Assembly: GCF_000003605.2 (NCBI RefSeq)
Contig: NW_003149772.1
Coordinates: forward strand, 162,491 to 185,004
Direction: 5' to 3'
Length of the DNA: 22,514 nucleotides
Source: Saccoglossus kowalevskii
Lineage: Eukaryota > Hemichordata > Enteropneusta > Harrimaniidae
Below the pieces are notes generated by a model that made no database searches, was not told where the DNA came from, and saw nothing but the letters and a program-made list of their open reading frames with translations. The position numbers and the translations under genes were made by a program. Below, in pieces: positions 1 through 12,700 of the stretch (positions within the stretch are counted from its first letter, which is position 1; each line of letters starts with the position of its first letter).

Positions 1-747
1 AATCTTCAATGCTAAAAGCTCATTGTCTAAAACTTACGAAACACAGACGTATTCAGAAATAGTATTGACAGAGGTCGCCGCCAGAACAAAAGCAGTTTCA
101 TTGCCTGTCTGACATCTTATCACCGCTGAACAATAAATAGGTGTGAATATTTTTAGGCATGTTGTCCAAAACAAATGAATAGGATTAGGAACAATGCCGT
201 TTTGGAACAGCTGGTTGAAACAATGAAGTCAGTCACGGTCTTGTTGAATTGGGGGTGCGGTTAGTAAAAGGTACTTTTCAAGTTTTCAATTTTTGTTAGG
301 AACTCTTTAACCCCGAAGCCGGAATTGGGGGTGCGGTTACTATTACGTATGCGGTTTATATTAGGACTTTAACGGTAGTTATATCAAAGAAAAATATGTA
401 GAGAATAAAAAAATAAAATAAAATAATTCCTTGCCTTCTTGCCAAATATTTGTTTGTTTTTTTTCATTACCAGAAACACCAACTTTGTGTTGTTTGGCCT
501 TAGCAATGTAAAGTTAATAAACATATTGTAGTCATAATTTGGTTGTTTTTACTTTGCATGTCATGTGACGTAAATACTCGTTTTTACCTTCAGTCCTCCG
601 CTATTACCACAAAGTCTTTATTACTGTCCCAATGACCGAGCACTCAGTTATGCAAAAACATTCTCAATAAATCTTTAAAATGTATTAAAATTTGTGAAAA
701 ATTTAAAAAATGATTAAACTATACAATTGTATTTTTGTTGTTGCTAG
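1..747. other. intron (5' part outside window), no gene seen
   Basis: AT-rich, no convincing coding segment. It ends in a pyrimidine-rich tract and TAG at 745-747. The only structure I see is an 18-base direct repeat, GAATTGGGGGTGCGGTTA, at 246-263 and 322-339, which looks like a scrap of a dispersed repeat. Confidence 0.6.
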
Positions 748-797
748 TGAGAAAAAATGCAAGAATCCTGTTCGGTTGGAAACGACTGGTGATAAAG
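748..797 (+). CDS. KMT2A: KMT2 exon, linker upstream of PHD1 (tentative)
   Basis: Fifty bases between a good acceptor (T-rich tract, TAG at 745-747) and a perfect donor (AAAG|GTAAGT). It encodes EKKCKNPVRLETTGDK plus one base, G, that completes an alanine codon with the CT opening the next exon. Phase agreement and splice-site quality are the whole support. The residues match nothing I recognise, as expected for the variable linker after the CXXC domain. Confidence 0.6.
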
Positions 798-3700
798 GTA
801 AGTTAAATGACTTTTCATTAGACATTAATGTTGCCAAAGACCATGAAATGGTTACTGTCTTGGGGAATTGCAGTGGGGACAGAAAAAAACAAACATAACA
901 CAGTAACATGGATTATTCCCAGATACTTGGCTGGTGCTATTTGTATCGCTGTTACTACTTTCAATACTGAAAAGCTGATGTTTTTTCATATATTTTTATC
1001 GCAGCCTGTATTAAGTCGCATTCATTAAATTAGGTAACTTTTATCAGCCAACATTTTCTTGGCGTAAACGTTAATGATTAAGCGTATTGATTTAATGATT
1101 TAACGACTTGTACAGCATTTCAACTTTTCACATAAATGTTTTTTTTTTCAAACAGCTGCAGCTCCACGGAGAAGGGACAAACCGCCACCGAGAATAAAAA
1201 AGAAGAAAGAGGTGAGACATGTATATTTTTTACGATTGAAGCTTTTATTTAAAGCGGAAGGGTCGTCAGCTGCGTCCCAAGTTCTAAAAACGTAAAGGCT
1301 CATGGGTAGACACTTGTTTGTAAACAATTACATGCTATGGCCATCTGACGCATGCACATGCGATGACTCCACCGCTTTAAGTATAGAATGTTGAACTTGC
1401 AACGTGTGGATTAGAAATAATCATTGAAAAACAGCTGTATTATCCAATGACTTTGCAAATCATCTCAGGTAACTAAGGTTTGTCAGCCAATCATATCATC
1501 CCTTACTGGAAAGTGACATGTATTGTGAGTTCTGATTGGTTACTGACCATGATTTTATCAGATGTTGCTAGATGCAATGTATTCAGGTGACCGTACATTA
1601 AACGACCTAATCAGATTTGGATTTTGTAGTCTTAAAAAATTACGAGACGATTGTGGCCGAAATCTTGTTTTCGTCATTATGTGACTTCTCTGACTTGATA
1701 GGAAAGACCCAAGCCTATGCCGCTAACTGTCGCCGTGCCTGGCAGTGGTGTTGCGATTCGACCAAAGACTGTTCCAGTCACAGAAGACGGTAGCCTAATT
1801 AAAATTGAGTTCAAGGTGAGTTTATTTCTGAGTAGTCAGTAAATTGTTCAATCTTTATTGTTAGAAGTTTTTCAAAATTTCAAGCACTCTAATGTAATGT
1901 TCACCGCAACACAGTTTTGCTTTTTCATCTGACAAATATATCATCTACGGTACCGGTGTATGATTTACCCTAAATAAAAACTGAGCACTTTCAAACACTT
2001 TTTGTCTGCAAACTCTGTTTTAAAACACCACAGTTGTCACACCACATTTTGTGAAAACAAACAGTGCATTTTACATGTGTTGTATACATAGCATGTAACC
2101 ACATTGTATAACAATGCAATAATTATTATTTAACAAACCTGCTAGTACGACTGATTGACTCTGATGAATTACCTTCTCTGGTACTCTGCTTTACCTGAGT
2201 CAGTGATTGTTTTTATATTACCCACACAGCCTGAAGACTATCAAGTCTCCAGTATATGGGATTATGGGATGCCGCTGATATCAACCATGCCTATGGTAAC
2301 CAGGACAGTGTGTTTTCTGTGTGCTAGTACTGGACAGCAGGAGGTATGTGTAAACTTTCATCTTTCACAGAATTTAGTATGGGTCCCAGTGTATTACTTG
2401 ACACATGTAGCCGGGAACAGCCACTTGTGGCGCTGTATACAATCAAAACCTGACAGTGTAAAAGCCAGAAACATTTGGTGACCAGTTTATTGTGATAGAA
2501 AGGGTGTGGAATATACATGATTACGGCGTTTCATAATAAATGCTTTCTATTAATAATTTAACTTTCAAATAATATTAATGAGATATGTCTACGTCAAAAC
2601 TCGTTAAAGGTTATTAGCAATTTAAGTTTTGTGTAATTGTCATTCAGCACCGTCAATGAGGTTTGTCAATCAAACCACATTGATGGTGCTGAACGTTGCG
2701 TTCGTATTCGAAGCCCACACATAAGCGACGGTACTAGATATATACACAAGCTAACAAGCCACACCAACCCAGCCACCGCTCAGATAGCAATAGATTCGTA
2801 CACACTCCCACCATGTCTTACTCTCTAATATGCAATTACAATTCTGGTTCCCCCAATAACACTGTGTTATAAATATAATGTTATAAAAAGTAATACGGTG
2901 ATCGTATCGACCCATTCTGGTATTCGCATAATAACCTTATTATTATGTATCGTTTTTCTTCATGTGATAATAATTGAATGAAAGATCTTATTTTGAAATG
3001 GACATAACAAATTTTTTTGTTGTGCACAAGTTTCCATTGATTGACGGGAATCTATTTTCTTCACGCCTGTATTTTTTCTGTGACCAATGCAAACAAAGGA
3101 AAATATTTAAATGTGACCTCAATAACCTTGTTAATGACATTGTTTATCCATATAAGGAAAACAAGTTGCTGATTTAGAGTGGCAAATTCTATTGTTTTCT
3201 GTACTTGAACTTCCAGTTACAGGCAATATACATTTTGGTTCTTGATGAATGTTCACATTTACTCAACTCAAACTTTTTAACTGAAGTTTGAGTTATGGGC
3301 ATCATAGATTTCATGTTTTGTTTAATGTTCAAATTTATTAACTCAAACTTTGATTAACAGTTTCCCGAACTTTAATACATACAATGTCAAACAAAGAATC
3401 TATGTTGCTCGTAACTCAAAGTTTGGTTAAATGTTAATTGAAGATTGAGTCAAAATTTGGCAGAGTTTTAGAAAGAGTGGGTGTGGTTCTAAATGTCCGC
3501 AACTCAAACTATTCAGTTTTTCTTTTTTGAAAGTTTGTCGTAATAATCGTATTTGTTTGTTTTTATTATTTCAGTTAGTTTATTGTAACGTGTGCTGTGA
3601 ACCATTCCATGAATTCTGTTTAGAAGAAGATGAGAAGCCCCTAGACGACAACACCGACATTTGGTGCTGTAAACGATGTAAATTTTGCCACGTGTGCGGC

Positions 3701-6700
3701 AGACAACAAAACGTAAGTTCATTTTGTTGTTGAGGATTGTTGATACCAATTGATAATGAATTTAGTTTTTTTTTTGGTCTTTCTAAATATTTGTTGCTTA
3801 TACTTTGCTGAATCAGGCCTTGAAAAAAAAAATGTTATGGTCAATTCGTTTTTTAAGTTCGAAGTTAAGAACTTATTGATTGGCGTGTGTCAAGATCTAT
3901 ATCTTAGACATGCCTGGACCAATTACATTCACACATACATAATATTATACATATGCACATCAAGTTGTTGTTTCACGATCTGATTCAAGATGGCCGAATG
4001 ATTTTTGTACTGAAATCAAGCATTTCTCGCATGGCTTGTTCAAACATGAGACGGAGGGACAATTTTTTCCCCCTAAATTATTTGATTTTAATGTGTGCAA
4101 ATTTTAAAGGTTTAATCAAATCAAATCAAATCATCACTAGAGGACACTGTGTAGTGGTGAAATAAAAGTAAAAAAAAAGAGATCAGACCACTTCTTTTCT
4201 GGTTGGAAGCACACACTGACCAGAAACATAAAGCCTAATGTAGAAATAACCTTTGTGATCTTTAAAACAATCTCTAAATCTGGCTCTACACACGTAACAA
4301 AACAGTCAGAGAAATAATAAAGCTACGGAAAATTTCTTAAAAGCGTGAGTGGCATAATGGGGGAGAAAAAATTATTTAACTGTGTGATAATGAGTGTTGT
4401 CTGACTTGTGTATATGGTTAAAAAAGTTTAGTCAGATTATGATTGGTCATGTGACATAATCTCTGTATTTTGTTTGTTTGTTTGTTAGTTATTGCAGTGT
4501 GATAAATGTCATAATACCTATCACGCCGAGTGCCTTGGTCCAAATTACCCGACAAAACCCACCAAAAAGAAGAAAGTTTGGGTAAGCATTCTTATTTTGA
4601 TATCAGAATTATCAAAATTGATACATATCTCTCTATTCATGTTTTAATTCACGTTTTTGGCAATGGTGGTTTACGATTGTTCCGACAGATTTGTACAAAG
4701 TGTGTACGTTGTAAAAGTTGCGGTGCTACTACTCCTGGACAGTCGTCCAGCGCACAATGGTCACATGACTTCTCGCTTTGCCAAGATTGCGGGAAACTTT
4801 TTGACATAGGTGAGTACACTGCTTACGTTTGACATTAGAAATAAAGTAGGGGGGGGCATTACTGTAAAATGACTAATTTTCACTGGGTTTAAATTTCACT
4901 GATTTACCATTTCAGGCATATTCAGTGGGTTTTAAGTTCACGGTTTTGTCATTTAGATAATGTGTTCTATGGTAAATTTTACATATTCACTGGGTTTTAA
5001 ATTAGCACATTTTCCAGTCAGCGAAATAAGCAAAATTAAAACCCGGTGAATAATTACCCCCTTTACAGTATTAGTGATTTATCACAGTCCATGGTATTAC
5101 GTATAAGAAGCACGGACCGAGTGTTCTCTGATTTCCTGCTGTATATTTCTTGTGGCAAAAAATGAATGGTTTACAGTCATTAGGTAAAATGGTGTACGAA
5201 AAGGCCTGTATAAAAGTCGTGCAGTTGAAGTAAAATCAACATCATTGTTTATTTTTCAGGTAACTACTGCCCTCTATGTCAACAATGTTATACAGACGAC
5301 GACTACGATTCCAAAATGATGCAGTGTCCGTGCTGTGAAAGCTGGGTGCACGCTAAATGTGAAGGACTTACAGGTAACTATATCGCACATAGCCATGTGA
5401 TCTTTGACCTGAAATCCTACATGTGGTTAAACATTGAAAAAGGAAAATGTGTGTTTCCTGGGGAAGCCAACATTACTTGGTTAAGATCATCAGATTCTTG
5501 TGATGTTCACACACCATGTCATTATATCAGGAGAGATTTATGTCTGGGATATTAAATGTCATGAAACATATATATTCTGTGGTCCATTTCATCCCACACC
5601 GTGACATAAGGCTGCAATCAGGTTCTACCATTCCTATCTATCCTTGGCCACCATCTCTACTCTACTCCAGGTCAGGTTTGCTTGGGCAAGTTCTGTGGTA
5701 ATGGTTCTTTTCCATGCGAGTTTTTGGCCTCCCTTTGTTTCGTTGACCCTGTGCCATCCAGCAAAGTGCTGTTTTGGGGATTGAGTCTTGTGGCATTCTG
5801 AGAACATGACCCGACCATCTCAGTCTTCGGCTCTTAATTTCAATAATAATGTCCTGAGAATGTGTTCCCCTATAAAGGTCATCATTAGAGATTATCACTG
5901 GCCAGAATATATTATATATTTTTTTAATATTTAATTACTACACCTACCTGGTTGCTGTACTGGGATCAACAAATCTTAAAACTCCGAAGATGATTGGATC
6001 TTTATTACTAAACTTCTAAGTCTAAGTTATCAGTAACAAATTCTATTATAGGCAGTAGTTTAATCTTTTTGTGTTGTACAAGTAGCAACAAAGTGTAGTC
6101 TCTGATTTCTCAGAATTACTTACGTTCACGTGATAACATCTCCTTCTCTTTCATCAGATGAAATGTACCAGATTATGTGCGAATTCCCCGAAGACATCCA
6201 CTATACATGCTCTAAATGCCAGCCTGAACGGTCGGCACAGTGGCAGACGGATATCCATGAAGAAATGCAAGCGGGATTTCAGCTAGTCTTAGGGATTCTA
6301 CTGGAGACAAAAAGTGTGGAACATCTACTTAGGAAGCGAGACAAGGTAACGGATCTTTATGCAATAAGTTGTGAAAAAACAGAAAATAGTTTTTTTCTTG
6401 TTAAGAGGTCAAATCATAGCTTGGGGGAATTATTGACTTTTTCAAAGACATTCTCCATTTTTGTCATCTTTCTCCACTTTGTTTTTTAGATTTATTGTCA
6501 AGACTTATAGTCAAAGTCAACAATTAAACATAAGTTGCAGAAGAATGCAAAACCTGGCTTTATAAGGTGTTGAATTAATCTATTTTTGTTGCAGAAGGAA
6601 GATCCTCCAAAGGAATTAGCAAAATCTGTCGACCAATCAGAGCAGGGAACATCACCAACTTTAACAACCTGTACGGAAAAAACAAGTGAAATGAACACGG

Positions 6701-9700
6701 TACATGACGACCAAAAAACAAACAGTGTTGAACCTATGGAGATTGGCAATGAACCTGTTTTAAACACGATTCAGAATGTGGATCCAAAAACCAATCAGAG
6801 TGAAGAAAGTTTGTCACCTGCCAATCAGATGGAGTCATCACTTGAACCTACCAATCAGGAACTGCCAAAGGATGAGGGTGTTATAAACAATCAGCAAGAA
6901 AGCTCGGATAATTTACTGACTCCACCGAAACAGCAAGAACAGAGTGACAAAGAGATTGCGAGTGTGTCTCCAAAAGAGCCCAATGATGAAATTAAACCCC
7001 CAGACACAATTTCTGATCTTTTATTTGCAAAGACTGATGTATTGACTGCAAAATCCGGTTGTCTGGAGACCTCACCTGTGCCTGTACATGTACCGGATAA
7101 GAATAAAGTTGTGTTAGTAGTTCCGGATTCACCAAAAGTACCAAAAAAGGACCATGCGCCGGATTTAATGTGCGTCAATGAAAGAATGGAGGCAGGAAAG
7201 TTTAACTCAGTGGTGAGTATTGTGTGGGGGTGAGATTGTATGTTTTCTATTCACAGATATGCAAAGAATATTTTGGTTCCTGTGATTATCATTGCTTTGG
7301 CTTGATCTGAAAATTATGATTATTCAAAATTATTCAGGAATACATTTCAACATGCAACATTTACATAATGCCGCTCTCTCTCTTTTTTTTAGACACACTT
7401 TTGTGACGAAATCGTTAGGATTATCCAGGAATCAATTTCTAATGAGACTGACGAGAACATGGTGATTAAAAAAGGAAACAGGGTTGCAAAAAATGTATTT
7501 ATAAAGGTAAGTTCCTCTCGTCTAAAACTTCTTGGGTTGAAGTTGTGAACCTATGGCTTTGGGTATATAAAAGTAGAAGGGTACGTATTGTGTTAGCTGA
7601 TCTTTTGGAGGGATAAGTCGTGACCAATTTGTTACTGGTAGGCGTATTCGGTCTACATTCCTGTTGTGCCTTTTAAAAATATATAATGATGACATTTTTT
7701 TTGCCGCTCTTTTCGATAATGCAGCAAATGGAGAAAGTCTTCCCGTGGTTCAACGTGCATACGTCAACGTTCTGGGATCACAACAAGAACCTTCCCGAGT
7801 GAGTTTAGTTTCTATTGTTTTTATGTAAATTGCAGGGTCACAGCCATCATGGTGTGAATTCTGTTTAATTACTTGACCCCCCCCCCTCCACATGCATGTG
7901 TCAACATTCATTGTGTGCTGTGCAACCACTGTACACTAGTTGGTATATACTTGTCACAATAATGTCCACAAGTATAAGGGGCAGGCCATTTTACATTGTG
8001 GGTGAGATGACCAGGTTAATATGTATGTTGTCATAGTATAAATAATGAAATTAAATGCAAGGGAAAATAAAACGATTTTTCAGTATTTTTTTTCTCTAAT
8101 TCATATTTGTGGTCGCTGCTTGTCTGTTAGCTTTTTTTGAAAGTATATTTTTTAAGAATTTTAGAAAATGTTAAGGAAATTTAAGGACAGTTTTCGAATA
8201 AAAATAAAAATCCTGAAAACATTTTTATTTAGTTAGTCTATGACAGGACATGTACTGCACATGGTAAATTGTTCAATATTGGCTGAATGCCAATCTAAGT
8301 AAAATCTGAGGTTCTAGTAGATTGTCAGTCTAGTCGGTCACATCGCCACTAACTATGTCTGACCAATTACCTATGCATGTCTGGTTCTAGTAGCTTTCCT
8401 CTCATGGGATTTGTCAACCAAATGATGCATCTTTCCAGTTTGCGGTTTGTAACAAGAGTTCTGATTTGTTGCTGATTAGTTCTCACTGGCGATTGGAATT
8501 AAAAGCGACTAGAGCCCCTAACTGCATCAGATTTTAATCACATTGGATGAAAGTTTATAAATTGTAGGTTCATATAATCTAAGAGTGTTCGTGGGAGTTG
8601 AATTTCATGATTTTTCATCCAAAAATTTGTTTTACAAAAATTGCATTAATTTGTCTTGAAAAATTTAAATAGTTTTATTATGATTTTTATTAGAGCACTA
8701 TAGTTCTTGTGTCTTGTTGTGTTGTGTTGTGTTGTGTCTTGTTGTGTTGTGTTGTGTTGTGTTGTGTTGTGTTGTGTTGTGTTGTGTTGTGTTGTGGGGT
8801 CCCATGCGATGTGTAAACTGCTTTTTATGCTTTAATTTTCATTGTCTGGTGTGGTTAAGTTTTCATGTTTGATTATTTTGGAATTGGAAAATCCCTCAAA
8901 TCGTAAATTGTGTGTTCAGACTTGGTTTCATACATCGTCTGCTGAAAGTATCCACGTTGTAGAGGAAATGAGAAAACAGCAACAGTGGACAATGTGCAGA
9001 ATTTTTAATTAACCATTTTTTCTTTTTCTAGCTTTGAAAACAGTTATTTAACAGTTTATGTTTTTCTTGTTTATTTTAGTGGAATGTTGCCAAATGCTAC
9101 ATTACCGCCGCATCGAGATCACGAATATGCTCAGTGGAGGGAGAAATATATGACACCACAAACACCGCAACCATCACCGCTAAAGAAACTGCCGCCAACA
9201 CCGAAAAAAATAGATGAAGGTAAGTTTTGACCTTCGAACATTACCATTTTCACGTTGCGAATTTTCATCGATAATAAACAAGTGTTAATTTGTGCCTGTT
9301 TGTTGAAATATAAAAAGTTATTGATCAATTTATGAATACATACATGTATGTACATATTAATATACTCATATTTTGATTTGGAAATGTTTGTATTGTATTG
9401 TTGTATTTAATTTCATCGAAAGCTGACATTAGTCACTGACAAGTTTTACACTGTTCTCTCATTGCTGTTTTTATAAATCTTTTTGTAGAGGGAGGGATTG
9501 ACGATATTCCAATGGATATCAATATTGAGGATCCACGAAGGTGCTGTTTGTGTGGACATTTTGGAGATGATGTACCTAATGTAAGTTGTCCGTCCATCCA
9601 TCCATCCATCAGTATGTCTGTCCGTCCGCATGTCTGCCCGCCAGCCCGTCCGTATTTGTATGTGTGTGTTTGTGTGGGTTATTATGTTATTGTCCGTCTG

Positions 9701-12700
9701 TCCATCGTCCGTTCGTTCCTCTGCATGCATGTATGTATGTTTACGAGTCTATATTAGATTGACTATGATGCTGTGTCCGTCAAGTTTCATGTCTGTATTT
9801 GCATGTGTGTGTTTGTGTGGGTGTGCATATTATGTTGTGTCTATCCCCGTTATGTATTTATTACTCAAGAACTAATCCTTGATGGTGACCATTGTGCTTC
9901 TAACAGATGAAATGTAATCGTAAGTCAGTGCTCATCATACATACATGGATCATTTATTTGCAGGACGCTGGTCGTTTGTTGTACTGTGGGCAGGATGAGT
10001 GGATTCATATCAATTGTGCATTGTGGTCTGCTGAAGTGTTTGAAGAAGTTGACGGCTCTCTGATCAATGTTCACTCTGCTGTTACAAGAGGAAGACAAAT
10101 GGTACAGTATATATCTAGTTTTTCTAGATTTTTTGTCCAATTTATACGTGTTGAAAAAACTCCTCCCTCCACCAGTGCTTGAGCTGTACCTCTTTAATCA
10201 AAGGTATATAGAGATAAGGACATACAGCTAGTGAGCAATGTTGCTATCTTTTATGATGAATAGAGCGCTAAAACTTAGCAGCCACAGAGTTCCAGCAATA
10301 TTTCCCTCTTTTTAAGGCCTTGAAAGTGTCTTAAATCTTATAAAATATTATTTTGTCACTTAGACAAAATTTTCTGATTTACTGAGCACATGACATGAGA
10401 TATCAACAAATGATATTCTTACAATTAATAATAAGTCTCGTTCCCTGAAAAGGAGTACACATGCTTCATTGTCTTGTGCATTACACAAGTCTTTGTTTTT
10501 TCATTAGTCTTAAAAACTATTTTATATGTTAAATCTGTTGAATGACATCTGTGTGTGTTGTAAATAAATGATTCTTTTATTTATTCATAGCGTTGCGAGA
10601 GATGTCATCGGTTTGGTGCTACTGTTGGTTGTTGTATGCGAGGTTGCCCCGGCAACTATCACTTCATGTGTGCCCGCAACGAGAACGCTGTGTTCCAGGA
10701 AGACAAGAAAGTGTTTTGTAGAAATCATAAAAACAAAGTGGACCATGAGGTATGGGTTCAAGTTTTTCCTGAAAACAAATTGTCTAAAATTCTTAATTTA
10801 AAACAGATGTTAAACTATCTATAAATTTTGAAGGGAACACAAGTTTTGCATATTTTTAGCAATTTGTGCATGCAAATAACTATGTTTAATGAAGATTAAT
10901 TGCGTATAGCAATTTTTATGATTTGATCATTTAATTGCATTCATAATAAACCCTGCACCCCTCATCCACTCCAGCTTCACCTTCATCGAATGACTTCTCA
11001 ACCTAATGAACCCCAATATACGTCTCAAACTTTACCTAACTTGCATACAATTGCTTCAACATCTATAAAACGCTAAATAACTTAAATTAGTTCTTGCGTT
11101 TGGAGAATGCACTGTATAACATTCAAGCTCTCAGCAAGGTTTCACTATTCGCTTACTATGTTATTTGCTTACTTCGCTATTTGCTTACTCTGCTATTTGC
11201 TTACTCTGTTATTCGCTTACTCCGNNNNNNNNNNNNNNNNNNNNNNNNNNNNNNNNNNNNNNNNNNNNNNNNNNNNNNNNNNNNNNNNNNNNNNNNNNNN
11301 NNNNNNNNNNNNNNNNNNNNNNNNNNNNNNNNNNNNNNNNNNNNNNNNNCGCTATTCGCTTACTCTGCTATTCGCTTACTCTGCTATTCGCTTACTCTGC
11401 TATTTGCTTACTCTGCTATTCGCTTACTCCGCAGCTTGTTGAAGACGATAACTTTGCTGTGATCAGAAGAGTATGTGTCAACATGGAGGGAATGAAACTG
11501 AAGAAGGAACTTATAAAGGGATGGGATCCAAGGACCATCAATGTCTTGACTGGTAGGTATTAACAAAGCAGCACTAATTGGTACTCAAAGATGTGCCACT
11601 TTGAAATCAACAAAGAAGCCACTTTCACGCAATAGCTCATGTTATTAGGACACCTTGATTTTCATTTATGTTAATGGTTATTGAGTTCACAGAAAAATAA
11701 CAGCTGCCACATCATGTGATACTAGCCCACCTTACTGCTACATCATGTGATACTAGACCACCTAACTGCCACATCATGTAATACTAGACTACCTATCTGC
11801 CTCATCATGATACTAGTCCACCTACCTGCCACATGTGATACTAGAGCACCTACCTGCCACATCATGTGATACTAGACCACCTAACTGCCACATCATGTGA
11901 TACTAGACCACCTAACTGCCACATCATGTGATACTAGACCACCTAACTGCCACATCATGTGATACTAGACCACCTAACTGCCACATCATGTGATACTAGC
12001 CCACCTTACTGCTACATCATGTGATACTAGACCACCTAACTGCCACATCATGTAATACTAGACTACCTATCTGCCTCATCATGATACTAGTCCACCTACC
12101 TGCCACATGTGATACTAGAGCACCTACCTGCCACATCATGTGATACTAGACCACCTAACTGCTACATCATGTGATACTAGACCACCTAACTGCCACATCA
12201 TGTAATACTAGACTACCTATCTGCCTCATCATGATACTAGTCCACCTACCTGCCACATGTGATACTAGAGCACCTACCTGCCACATCATGTGATACTAGA
12301 CCACCTAACTGCCACATCATGTGATCATGTGACCACCTAACTGTCTCATTATAATACTAGACCACCTGACACATGTAATACTAGACTACCTAACTGCCTC
12401 ATCATGATACTAGACCACTTACCTGCCACATGTGATACTAGACCACCTACCTGCCACATGTGATACTAGACCACCTACCAGCCACATGTGATACTAGACC
12501 ACCTGACACATGTAATACTAGACTACCTAACTGCCTCATCATGATACTAGACCACCTACCTGCCACATGTGATACTAGACCATCTACCTGCCACATGTGA
12601 TACTAGACCACCTACCAGCCACATGTGTTTACTAGACCACCTGACACATGTAATACTAGACTACCTAACTGCCTCATCATGATACTAGACCACCTACCTG

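Larger units (their letters stand above)
2344..3574. other. 1.2-kb intron with hairpin and AACTCAAACTT repeats
   Basis: No coding segment: PHD1 runs on directly from QQE to LVYC. It contains the hairpin at 2643-2693 and the AACTCAAACTT cluster at 3265-3510, both listed separately. An open stretch at 2974-3177 has no family resemblance and no splice-compatible phase. Confidence 0.65.
10750..11434. other. intron ending in a 16-bp minisatellite and assembly gap
   Basis: The first ~390 bases are unremarkable AT-rich sequence. From 11144 the intron is the 16-bp minisatellite, listed separately, which contains 125 N (11225-11349) and ends at the acceptor. Confidence 0.75.

Noticed and set aside
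2643-2693. microRNA precursor
   Set aside because: Fifty-one bases with a 5-base loop and no extension of the stem; too short for a usual precursor, so listed only as an inverted repeat.
2974-3177. 67-codon open frame in the intron before the PHD1 exon
   Set aside because: AT-rich composition, no domain, and the flanking exons already join in phase.
9446-9875. Open frames on both strands over TCCA/TGTG repeats
   Set aside because: Low-complexity sequence without stops; only 9489-9580 on the plus strand is conserved coding sequence.
11094-11563. Three overlapping forward open frames through the 16-bp repeat and the N gap
   Set aside because: The unit has no stop in any frame, and N is read as open. 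Only 11435-11552 in one frame has KMT2 homology.
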